From Piromyces finnis (Eukaryota; Neocallimastigomycota; Neocallimastigomycetes; Neocallimastigales; Neocallimastigaceae), in NCBI GenBank assembly GCA_002104945.1, contig MCFH01000019.1:714501-778500 (forward strand): a stretch of DNA of 64,000 nt, in the 5' to 3' direction. Below are positions 1 to 9,708 of the stretch, piece after piece (the first letter of the stretch is position 1; each line of letters begins with the position of its first letter). A program made the position numbers and the translations under genes. The notes under the pieces are model-generated. The model was not told the origin of the DNA and did not search any database. It was given only the letters and a program-made list of their open reading frames with translations.

Positions 1-1039
1 TGAATGTCACATTTCTATAGCATTATTATTTATTACTTATTACTATATTATTTATAAAATAATTAAATAATTTTGGTTTTGTAATAATTAATTATAATTA
101 GACAATTAATTATTGAAGGTAAAAACTCTATAGAATCATTTTTATAGATGAAAGTTAATGATTATATTTTTTTTATATATATTAAGTTAACTATAAACAA
201 TTTTTAAATTACTTAGAATAGAATGTATAGATTAGACATATATATTTTATTATCTTATTATATATTTCATAAATTTTAATTAAATAATTAAACACTATCA
301 TAAAGCATATATATATTTTTATTTAGTTTTTTTATATAGTAAGATAATTTTCATATTTTTTTTTTTTTTTTTTTTTCATTTTCAAAGTTAAAATTAATAA
401 ATTTTATAATTTATTATGAAATTCTAATTTTAAATTAAATACATTAACTAAAACTTTAATTCTTTTATTATTAGAAAAAATATCAAAACTTAAGTCTGTA
501 TTAGATAAACATTGCATTACACGTTAAGTTTAATATTTTATAATATATTTTATAAAATATAAAATTAGTAAAACAATTAATTCTTAATTATTTTTATTAT
601 CCTTACAAAGTATTAATATTAGAAAAATAATGAATCGGCGGGAGATAATTTGTTATATAGCTATTTAAAAAAACATTTCTATTTATATTATTTTAAAATG
701 AGTTTTTAATTTTTTAAAATAGTTTAATATATATTTAGAAAATCAAAGTTACATCTATATTATCAAAAATAATTAAGATAAAATTTCCTTTTATGTAGAT
801 AATTAAAATTATCTATTTTTGTTTAGTTTTTATTTTTTTTAAATTAAAATTCATTTTCAAAAATTAATATTTAAAGTTTAATATTGATAATTTTCTATTT
901 TTAAATTAAATAAAACTTTAATTATCATATTGAAAATTTATTTATTTATAATTAATACTATATTTAATAATACTTTATTTCTAAAAATAATAAAAACATT
1001 AAATAATATATTTTCTTAATTCACTTTATTTTTAAAAAA
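1..1039. other. AT-rich stretch without a recognisable gene
   Basis: I read both strands and see only AT-rich sequence with homopolymer runs. There is no ORF of meaningful length, no splice-joined coding pattern, and no RNA gene signature. Confidence 0.6.
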
Positions 1040-1650
1040 AAGTATAAAAAAGAAAAAAAAGCTTTTTTTTTTTTACATTATGCTTTCATTTCTAATATTT
1101 TAATATTGAATATTTTAATAAAAGAAATGAAAGCATGGAAAAAAAGTAATAAATTTTATGTATTTGAAAAAAATTTATTTATAATCTATTAAAAAATTAT
1201 AATAAAAATTTAAAAAAAAATGGTAAAACTTGCTATTTCTTGAAAATGTTTATATACCACAAAATTTCAAAATCATAATGAGAAATTTCTATACCAAAAA
1301 CTGACGTGAAATGCAAAAAAAAATTATTTTTTAACGAATTTTTAAATTTTATTTTTTAGTAATTAGTAAAATAAAATTTTATCAAATGTATTTTATTCAT
1401 TACTTATTAAAAAAGAAGGAATTTGGTACAAACTCAAGGCGGACTCATAAAATATACTTGGGTTGACTAGCGCTTGAACCAAGTCTTGCTTATAATTGAA
1501 ATATAAAGATTTTGGGTACAAACTTAAGGCGGATATATTATATTAATGTATCGTCGTAGCGCTTAAACCTGAATCGAAAAAAGAAAATGAGGTTTATCAA
1601 GAGCGGATCATTTAAATGCATGGTTGGCTAGCGCTTGAGCCTTATTTTTA
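1040..1650 (+). repeat. Multi-hairpin structured element, copy A (diverged; candidate ncRNA)
   Basis: Most diverged of four copies. It starts with a TATA-like TATAAAAAAG at 1043. A perfect 14-bp stem hairpin follows at 1080-1136 (left arm ATGCTTTCATTTCT). The conserved box lies at 1237-1313 (TTCTTGA..ATGTTTATATACC, small hairpin, CTATACC, then TGAAAT). Three array hairpins follow: A1 1425-1480, A2 1515-1569 and A3 1591-1641. Each has a 5' arm with CAAG/TAAG then (G/A)GCGGA and a 3' arm ending TAGCGCTT(G/A)A. The 3'-arm loop is GACTAG in A1, GTCGTAG in A2 and GGCTAG in A3. Inner helices differ in sequence from copies B-D but still pair, for example ACTC:GGGT in A1 against ATTC:GAAT in B1. The repeat is seen directly; an RNA role is inference. 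Confidence 0.75.
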
Positions 1651-1818
1651 AATAATAAAATCTATTAAAGGTGTAAAGGACGAAATAAATTCAATAAAAA
1701 TTATTTTAAATTTAGAATGGAATTTTTATGGATTATTTTGAATTTGAAAACTTTTAATAGAAGTTTTTTTATAAAGAATATATTGACTATTTTTTTTATA
1801 ATTAAACAACAAGTTCTA

Positions 1819-2316
1819 TTTCTTATCCAAAAATTAGTTCTATAAACTTAAATTAAACTTATCCAAAAATTAGTTCTATAAACTTATCCTAAAAAACAAA
1901 ACAACTTAAATTAAACTTAAATTAAATTGAACAAAAATTAGTTCTATAAACTTATCCTAAAAAACAAAACAACTTAAATTAAACTTAAATTAAATTGAAC
2001 AAAAATTAGTTCTATAAACTTATCCTAAAAAACAAAACAACTTAAACTTAAATTAAACAAAAATTAGTTCTATAAACTTATCCTAAAAACAAAACAACTT
2101 AAACTTAAATTAAACAAAAATTAGTTCTATAAACTTATCCTAAAAACAAAACAACTTAAATTAAACTTAAACAAAAATTAGTTCTATAAACTTATCCTAA
2201 AAACAAAGCAGCTTAAATTAAACTTAAAATAAACAAATTAAACTTAAATAATAATCAAATCAAGAAATTTAAATAAAAATTAGTTCTATAAACTTATCCT
2301 AAAAACTTAAATTAAA
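1819..2316. repeat. Tandem repeat, about 8 units of about 60-70 bp
   Basis: Successive units carry the core TTAGTTCTATAAACTTATCC followed by variable blocks of CTTAAATTAAA. Unit length differs because these blocks vary in number. It lies just downstream of element A, and a decayed unit is visible near 2415-2460. I see no coding potential. Confidence 0.85.
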
Positions 2317-2753
2317 CTATAAATTAATCCTAAAATAACAAAATCGAAAATTATAAATAAAGTAGATCTTTAAGTAATTTTCAAAAAAATTTTCAGAAGT
2401 TTTTCAAATTAATTTTAAATTAAAATTTAGTTCTATTTTCTTATCCTGAAAAAAATTAATTGAAAACTTTAAAATTAAACTTAACAAATTTTCAAAATTA
2501 TTATTAGTATGTTTTTTTTAGGTTGATCTTAAAAAATAATACTTTCAAAAAAAAGTTTTTTTTAAAGTAGAGCTTTAAAAAAACTAACATAACTTCAAAA
2601 AACTTAAACTAAAATAAACTTAAATTAAACTATAAACTAAAATAAACTTAAACTATAAAAATTTTTAATTTTAATTTTAGTGTATTAATTTTTTTGTATT
2701 ACAATGAACATATTTATTAATCAGTAATTTGTAAGTTTTAAAACTTGTCTATT

Positions 2754-2883
2754 ATTACCTTTAATTGGTATTTTATAAGGTATAATTTCATTTTCGCTTT
2801 TACTCCATCTAAAAGGTTATTACCCTTAATTAGTATTTTATAAGCTATTATTTCATTTTCAATTTTACTCCATCTTAAAGGTT
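2754..2883. repeat. Two tandem copies of a 65-bp unit
   Basis: Both halves run from TTACC(T/C)TTAATT through TATTTTATAAG and TTCATTTTC to TTTTACTCCATCT and AAAGGTTA. They differ at only a few positions. Function unknown. Confidence 0.75.
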
Positions 2884-3307
2884 AAAGTTTAATATTTTTG
2901 AATTAAGTATGGGTAAAATATAAGAATTACATTTTTTTCAACAATAAATTTTATAATAATATATATATTGAAGGGTTTGCTTTAAAATATTATTTATATT
3001 GGTAATAAGCAATAATTTTAATATATAATGTTCTTAATAATTACTATTAAACTTTTAATTAATAATCTAAATATAATTTAAATATTTAATTCAGTAATTT
3101 TAATTATATAATAAAAATTTATTCAAAAACATTATTTATAAAATTCTTTAGTTATAATTATGCTTTGTTATATAAAATAAATAAAAATATTTATTAACAT
3201 TTCTATATAAAAGACATTAAATTCATAATTAATTTATATTTTTAGGTTATATTGATTATAATTTGTATAATTAAATAAAAATTTTAATCTAAATAACATT
3301 AAAAAAG
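2884..3307. other. AT-rich spacer
   Basis: Spacer between the 65-bp repeat and element B. No gene, RNA or repeat structure seen. Confidence 0.5.
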
Positions 3308-4286
3308 TATAAAAAGGAAAGAAATTCTGTGCACATTTTTTTCTTTGTACTTTTCATTTCTTAAATTTATATATTTTAAAATAAAATAAAAGATATAGAT
3401 TTATTGAGATGGAAGTACAAAACTAAAACAAAAAAAAAAAAACAATAAAACAAATAATAATAATAACAATAATAATTCTATATAATATATGCTATGTAAC
3501 TTTGTATCTTCTTGATGATGTTTTTATACCTAAGATTTTCATTAATTTGAGAATTTTTAAATATACCCAAAACTACCTTGAAATACAATAACAATATACA
3601 ATATATTATTATAATTATATTAATATAATTATTTTTTTAGTTATTTCTTTTTAGTAACTATAAATTAAAATAAAAAATAAAAACAAGATTTCTCAAATGT
3701 GTTTATTCATTGCTTACTCCCCAAATTCAAATTTAAAAAACTAAAGAAAATTAGAAATGAAGAAAGAAATTTGGTACAAACTCAAGGCGGATTCTTATTT
3801 ATTTTCTAAATATTATTCTCTAAATACTAGAATTGACTAGCGCTTGAACCAAACTTTACTTTTGTAACAAAGAATGAAATTTTGGGTACCAACTTAAGGC
3901 GGATTCTATTTTGATAATAGAATTGTCGTAGCGCTTAAACCTAAAATTTTAATTTAAAAATGAAAAGATTAATCAAGAGCGGATCATTTTATATAAATAA
4001 TATATATAAATAATATATATAAATAATATATATAAATAATATATAAATAATGAAATGATTGACTAGCGCTTGAATCTTTTTTTTTTTAAATTTAAATATG
4101 TTAATAATAAAAAATTTTAGAATATACTCTAAAATTTATAATTAATTAAAGGAGCAAATCCAAGAGCGGATTCAAATTATTATCTATTTTATTTGAATTA
4201 AAATAAAATATATATAAATATTTTGAATTGTCGTAGCGCTTGATCCTTTAATAATAAATATAATATTAAATAAATATTATAAAAAT
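3308..4286 (+). repeat. Multi-hairpin structured element, copy B (candidate ncRNA)
   Basis: Near-complete copy of 979 bp. In order: TATAAAAAGG at 3308; a 5' hairpin at 3344-3422 whose arms pair TTTGTACTT with AAGTACAAA; the conserved box at 3508-3585 (TTCTTGATGATG, TATACC, small hairpin, TATACCC, ACTACCTTGAAAT); and a block with CATTGCTTACTCCCC near 3705-3722. Four array hairpins follow: B1 3773-3850 (3' arm GACTAGCGC), B2 3885-3941 (GTCGTAGCGC), B3 3967-4076 (GACTAGCGC) and B4 4147-4250 (GTCGTAGCGC). In B1 and B2 the outer pair is GGT:ACC with a 5'-side bulge before the CAAG or TAAG helix. The B3 loop contains a short tandem of TATATAAATAA. There is no ORF. Either a structured RNA gene or a DNA-level hairpin element is possible. 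Confidence 0.8.
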
Positions 4287-4526
4287 TTTTAAAATATATT
4301 TAATAAAATAATGATAATAAAATAATAAAAAAAAATTCTTATCAAGAATTATGTTTAAAATTCAAATATAATATTTGTTATTTATTTAAGAAAAATAAAT
4401 ATATTAAATAATATTGTGATGTCTTAATTATTACAAATTATATTATTGATAAATAAAAATTAATTATTTTTATATTTTTTGATTGTGTAAAAAATGATTA
4501 GGTTTGTTAGTCTTTAAATGGGAAGC
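4287..4526. other. AT-rich spacer
   Basis: Sequence between element B and the 90-bp direct repeat. Nothing recognisable. Confidence 0.5.
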
Positions 4527-4616
4527 TTTTTAAAATAACATTTTATAAATAAACAATTATAATTATACAAATAATATAAATAAAAATAATTATAAAATAA
4601 TATTTATTTAAAAAGC
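4527..4616 (+). repeat. 90-bp direct repeat, left copy
   Basis: Matches 4884-4972 with one T/C difference and one 1-nt length difference. Both begin TTTTAAAATAACATTTTATA and end AAAAAGC. The pair brackets a 267-bp GC-richer segment, so it marks the ends of an inserted or duplicated block. Confidence 0.85.
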
Positions 4617-4883
4617 GAGGTAGTATTTATCCCCCCATTTTTGGTCATTTTAGCCAGAATTTCTAACCAGAAGAAATTCGACCTCTGCCAGACTTTTAGC
4701 CAGGATTTTTTCTGTTTTTCTCATTTTTTTACCAAAACCAGACAAATTTCAGTTCAAAAAGAATTTGAGAAAGTGAAACTTTCTACAATTCGTCAAGGGA
4801 TGGATATCCCGTTGAATATATTCGCCGCTCGAAATACATGTACATCACTTGATATATCAAGTGATGTCCAACCATGTCTATAT
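4617..4883. other. GC-richer island between direct repeats, unknown identity
   Basis: Composition jumps sharply from the surrounding AT. The left half has CCAG(A/G) motifs at short intervals (AGCCAGAATTTC, AACCAGAAGAAATTC, GCCAGACTTTTAG, AGCCAGGATTTT, AACCAGACAAATTTC). The right half carries GGGATGGATATCCCG (near-palindrome) and a perfect 26-bp palindrome. An 82-codon open frame exists here, but it matches nothing I know and runs into the right-hand repeat, so I do not call it a gene. It may be a non-autonomous mobile or short interspersed element. Confidence 0.5.
4842..4867. repeat. Perfect 26-bp palindrome
   Basis: The left half ACATCACTTGATA is followed directly by its exact reverse complement, with no spacer. 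It lies at the right end of the GC-richer island, about 16 bp before the right direct repeat. It could be an element terminus, a protein-binding dyad or a transcript-end hairpin. Confidence 0.85.
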
Positions 4884-4972
4884 TTTTAAAATAACATTTT
4901 ATAAATAAACAATTATAATTATACAAATAATATAAATAAAAATAATTATAAAATAATATTTATCTAAAAAGC
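4884..4972 (+). repeat. 90-bp direct repeat, right copy
   Basis: Partner of 4527-4616. Similarity fades just beyond the AAAAAGC end (GAGGTAGT on the left, TAAGTAGT on the right), so the ancestral repeat may have been slightly longer. Confidence 0.85.
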
Positions 4973-5174
4973 TAAGTAGTTTTTATATAATATTTTTTGT
5001 TATAATTATATATAATAAAAAAAATGAGTAGCATCATTTTATACAGATAAATGAATATAAAAATAAGGTTATATTTATTTAATTATGATTATATTAATTT
5101 CAAAATTCAAATTTTATATATAAAGAGAGAATTACTATAATATTTATGAAACTGTTGTGTTTTTTTTTTTTTAG

Positions 5175-5370
5175 TAAAATAACATTATTATTTAAATACA
5201 GTTAATGATAATAAATAAAATAAAAAATAACATTATTATTTAAAATACAATTAATGATAATAAATAAAATAAAAAATAACATTATTATTTAAAATACAAT
5301 TAATGATAATAAATAAAATAAAAAATAACATTATTATTTAAAATACAATTAATGATAATAAATAAAATAA
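5175..5370. repeat. Tandem repeat, about 4 units of about 47 bp
   Basis: Repeated core AACATTATTATTTAAAATAC followed by AATTAATGATAATAAATAAAA. Units 2-4 look nearly identical; unit 1 has small changes. Non-coding. Confidence 0.9.
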
Positions 5371-5549
5371 TAAATTTTATATCATTTTTAATCAATTTAT
5401 GGTTTATATTTAGATATTAATATATAATTTTTGTTAAAGCGACTATAATTTATTAATTAATGCTAAAAAAAGGCTCATATTAATTAAATTCCAATAAATT
5501 TTTTATTTATATAAACTATTAATTAATTAATTAATTAATTAAAAATAAA

Positions 5550-6527
5550 TATAAAAAGGAAAGAAATTCTGTGCAAATTTTTTTCTTTGTACTTTTCATT
5601 TCTTAAATTTATATATTTTAAAATAAAATAAAAGATATAGATTTATTGAGATGGAAGTACAAAACTAAAACAAAGAAAAAAAACAATAATACAAATAATA
5701 ATAATAACAATAATAATTCTATATACTATATGCTCTGTAACTTTGTATCTTCTTGATGATGTTTTTATACCTAAGATTTTCATTAATTTGAGAATTTTTA
5801 AATATACCCAAAACTACCTTGAAATACAATAACAATATACAATATATTATTATAATTATATTAATATAATTATTTTTTTAGTTATTTCTTTTTAGTAACT
5901 ATAAATTAAAATAAAAAATAAAAACAAGATTTCTCAAATGTGTTTATTCATTGCTTACTCCCCAAATTCAAATTTAAAAAACTAAAGAAAATTAGAAATG
6001 AGGAAAGAAATTTGGTACAAACTCAAGGCGGATTCTTATTTATTTTCTAAATATTATTCTCTAAATACTAGAATTGACTAGCGCTTGAACCAAACTTTAC
6101 TTTTGTAACAAAGAATGAAATTTTGGGTACCAACTTAAGGCGGATTCTATTTTGATAATAGAATTGTCGTAGCGCTTAAACCTAAAATTTTAATTTAAAA
6201 ATGAAAAGATTAATCAAGAGCGGATCATTTTATATAAATAATATATATAAATAATATATATAAATAATATATATAAATAATATATAAATAATGAAATGAT
6301 TGACTAGCGCTTGGATCTTTTTTTTTTTAAATTTAAATATGTTAATAATAAAAAATTTTAGAATATACTCTAAAATTTATAATTAATTAAAGGAGCAAAT
6401 CCAAGAGCGGATTCAAATTATTATCTATTTTATTTGAATTAAAATAAAATATATATAAATATTTTGAATTGTCGTAGCGCTTGATCCTTTAATAGTAAAT
6501 ATAATATTAAATAAATATTATAAAAAA
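5550..6527 (+). repeat. Multi-hairpin structured element, copy C (candidate ncRNA)
   Basis: Near-identical direct duplicate of copy B, offset by about 2242 bp, with only scattered single-base differences (for example GTGCACATT in B and GTGCAAATT in C). TATAAAAAGG at 5550; conserved box about 5750-5827; hairpins C1 6014-6091 (GACTAGCGC), C2 6126-6182 (GTCGTAGCGC), C3 6208-6317 (GACTAGCGC) and C4 6388-6491 (GTCGTAGCGC). In C3 the 3' arm has TTGGATC where B3 has TTGAATC, which keeps pairing with GATT by a G:U wobble. Homology begins and ends abruptly, consistent with a recent segmental duplication or transposition. Confidence 0.8.
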
Positions 6528-7067
6528 TAATTTAATAAAAGAATAAAATAAAAAGAAATTTAAAACAAAAAAAAGAAAGATATGAAAATGAGAATATTTA
6601 TTATGTGTTATTAAATTCTGTTTTTAAGCAAAAATATTTACAATAAAAAATTAGCTTTGACATATATAATAATAGTAAATCATTTAAAACCTTCATTATT
6701 ATTTAAAGATAAATTTAATAATAAAAGTTTAAAACAATTAAAACATGAATAAAAAAAGTTATAATAATTGCTATAAGAGTATTTTTATTATGATATAATA
6801 TATTTTATAGATAATAATATAAGGAAAAGAAATATTATATATTAAAAGTTGCAATACAATATATATTTTCATAATAAATGTACTTTAGTATAATAATCGT
6901 GACTTTCAATAAGACTCAGTTTAAAAAGATAAAATTTTTTCAGGAAACAAAAATTATGCTTTCCATTGCTGCCAGTATTTGAGTATTCTTTTGAACAATG
7001 AAAAGAATAAAATATATATTTTATATATACAAATATATGATTACTTTATTTAAATTCCAAGTATAAT
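6528..7067. other. AT-rich spacer
   Basis: Between element C and the duplicated block. No gene or RNA seen. Confidence 0.5.
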
Positions 7068-7455
7068 CTTGTTAATGAAATAATAATTCATAATTTTACA
7101 TATTTCAATTATTATTTTAATTATAAGAAAAGAAAGAACCGATATTTTATAACTTTCAAATACTACTTTTTTGATAATATTTAATACTATAATTGTTGTA
7201 ACACTTTTTAATAAAAATAAAATTTGAAAAAAAAGTAAAATAATTAAAATATACATTATAATAATAAAGTATTAGAAGTTAATGAAATAATTATTCATTA
7301 TTAATTTTACATATCCCAATTATTATTTTAATTATAAAAAAAGAAAAGAACTAATATTTTGAAACTTTCAAATACTACTTTTTTGATAATATTTAAAAAC
7401 TATAATTGTTGAAACACTCTCCAATAAAAATAAAATCTGAAAATAAAAGTATATT
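7068..7455. repeat. Diverged direct duplication, two blocks of about 180 bp
   Basis: 7068-7246 and 7270-7455 share GTTAATGAAATAAT, TTTTACATAT, CAATTATTATTTTAATTATA, CTTTCAAATACTACTTTTTT and ATAATTGTTG in the same order with scattered differences. It lies at the 3' side of the inverted element D. A 68-codon frame on the minus strand within it is low-complexity Ile/Leu/Phe and not credible as a gene. Confidence 0.7.
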
Positions 7456-7495
7456 TTTTTTTAAGTTTTTTATTTCTTTTTTTTTTTTTCATTAT

Positions 7496-8440
7496 GGTTC
7501 AAGCGCTACGACAATTTATTATAAATTCGAATAAATCCGCTCTTGAGTTTGTACCATAATTTTTTAAAAAAAAGTTTAAGCTAAAAGCGCTTGACAATTA
7601 ATTTATAAATTAATCCGCTCTTTTAAAACTTTCAACTTTTTTACTAATTTTAATATATAATTAATACATTTTTTTAATTATATGACATTATATTATATCA
7701 AAATATACTAAAGGTTCAAGCGCTACGACAATTCATTTCTTAATAACTATTTTTTTAAAAATCAAAAAATAACTATTTTCTTTAAATGAATCCGCCTTGA
7801 GTTGGTACCTTTATATATAGTATAATTTTATTTCATAGAATAAAATCATACATCTTATAAAAAAATAAGGCTCAAGCGCTAGTCAATCATGCCTTTAAAT
7901 GATCCGCTCTTGATACACCTAAGTTTTCTTATTTTCTTTAAAAAATTAGGATTAAGCGCTACGACAATTCATTTTCAAAATGAATCCGCCTTAATTTTGT
8001 ACCCAATTTTTGTTGATAAAAAGAATAAATCTGGTTCAAGCGCTAGTCAATCCCTTTATTTTTAATTTATTTTAACCGGAATCCGCCTTGAGTTTGTACC
8101 AAATTTCTTTTATTTTAATTAATTTTTTATATTTGCTTCTTTGTGGGGAGAAAGCAATAACAAACACGTTAAGAGAAATTTATTAATTTAGCTCAATATT
8201 TTTTCATTTAAAAGATTATAACATATATTAAAAAATGTGTTGTTTGTATTTCAAGGTAGTTTAGGGTATATTTAAAAAATTTCAATAATAAGAAATTTTT
8301 GGGTATATAAACATCATCAAGAAAATACAATACTTTTTTTTTTTTGATGTTATTATTTCATATTAATTTTATTTAATAAAAATAATAGCACAAAGAAAAA
8401 AAATATAATAGAGAAAATAACTATTTATATACTTTTTATA
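7496..8440 (-). repeat. Multi-hairpin structured element, copy D, inverted (candidate ncRNA)
   Basis: Inverted copy with the largest array. Read on the minus strand: TATA-like motifs at 8440-8421, a 5' hairpin near 8390-8345 (TGCTATTATTT pairing with AAATAATAACA), the conserved box at 8323-8249, a CTCCCC block near 8145, then six hairpins. These are D1 8100-8033 (GACTAGCGC), D2 8003-7949 (GTCGTAGCGC), D3 7919-7869 (GACTAGCGC), D4 7809-7713 (GTCGTAGCGC), D5 7632-7574 (degenerate, GTCAAGCGC) and D6 7555-7496 (GTCGTAGCGC). In D5 the usual CAAG:CTTG helix is replaced by AAAAG:CTTTT, a compensatory change. No ORF. Sequence is well diverged from B and C, so conserved pairing here is informative. 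Confidence 0.8.
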
Positions 8441-9708
8441 AATTTAAATCGATCAAAGTAATAAATATTATTATTATTAATTATAGTTACTTTTAATTTA
8501 AATAATTGTATAGATTATTATTGATATTAATTATAATAATTTCTTTGCCATTAATAAAATTTAGCAAACTCTATTTTAATAAAAATATAAATCTTTCAAA
8601 TATAATTTGAGAATAATTCTATTTATAATCATTTTTAATATAAAAATTTACTATAATTGTTTTATTGCTTATTCTAATAAAAGTATCAAAATATTCAATT
8701 AATATATAAAAAAAAAATAATAAAGCTGTGAAAAAAAAAAGCTGTTTTTTTTTTTTTGTTGTTTCATTTAATTTTATGTGTTGTTCCCAAATTTAAATAA
8801 TATTAATATAACTATTAAATATGAATTTATTAACATACTATAAATATCTAATTTATTAAAATATATTTTGATAGAATATAAAAAAAAAGAATATATTCAT
8901 TAGCATATTGATGATGTATAACATAATTATTTATATTTTTAATATAGAATTAAAATTAAAATTTACTATTTTTATACAATAAGCAATCATAAGGTTGAAG
9001 CTTTAATAGAATTTTTTAAATAATATTTATTACTTCAAACATTGCTGTGTAATTGTTGTGTAACTAATTTTTTTTAACATTTATTAGCTATCATAATCAA
9101 AACTAAACAAGATTAAAAATATATTATTAATGAATGAATTTTAAGCTCACTCGTTTTTTTTTTTACTATTATATATTTAATTTAATTAATATATATTCTC
9201 AATGTTATTATTATTTATAAAAATATTACATAATAAAAATATATTTTTAAGAATTAAGAAATATGAAATATGATTTTAATGATATAAATATTTATAAACA
9301 CATTACATTAACAAATTATTATATAATTTTTCAGTTTATATAGATAAATTACAATTTTAATAATTTTTTAGTTATTTATATATTTATTAACATTTTCAAA
9401 TTAATGGTTATATTTGTTTTAAGGAATAAAAGTAAAAAAAAAATTAATATTAAAAACACATCCACCATTAATATATTAAATAAAAGAAATAATATTATAA
9501 ATGCCAATTTTATATATTTATTCTTACTTTTATTTTTTATATATATTTTTATTAGCTATATATATATAATATTTATTTTTAATAATTTTTTAAATAAAAA
9601 AAAAATTAAATACAATTATTTTATAAAAAATTAATACAATTATTAATAAAAATAATTTAAAAAAAAAAATAAAATTAAAATTAAATTGTTCTTTTACTTA
9701 TTTAATAT
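8441..9708. other. AT-rich intergenic stretch
   Basis: Between element D and the 3' end of the minus-strand gene. A 76-codon open frame at 9404-9634 is low-complexity Ile/Asn/Phe and is not credible. No RNA gene seen. Confidence 0.55.

Noticed and set aside
1425-1641. Hammerhead or other known small ribozyme
   Set aside because: No CTGATGA/GAAA hammerhead core and no twister or HDV pattern that I can recognise.
3885-3941. Resemblance of TTGTCGTAGC to a Neurospora VS ribozyme junction (from memory)
   Set aside because: Only about 10 nt match; the surrounding helices and junction of VS are absent, so I treat it as chance.
3773-4250. CRISPR-like array
   Set aside because: Repeats are hairpins with irregular spacing (57-110 bp), variable loops and two alternating types, in a eukaryote; there are no constant repeats with unique equal-length spacers.
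4641-4889. 82-codon ORF in the GC-richer island
   Set aside because: It crosses from the island into the direct repeat, has no recognisable domain, and the island has repeat-like rather than coding structure.
7050-7256. 68-codon minus-strand ORF
   Set aside because: Low-complexity Ile/Leu/Phe within a diverged direct duplication; the second copy does not keep it open in the same way.
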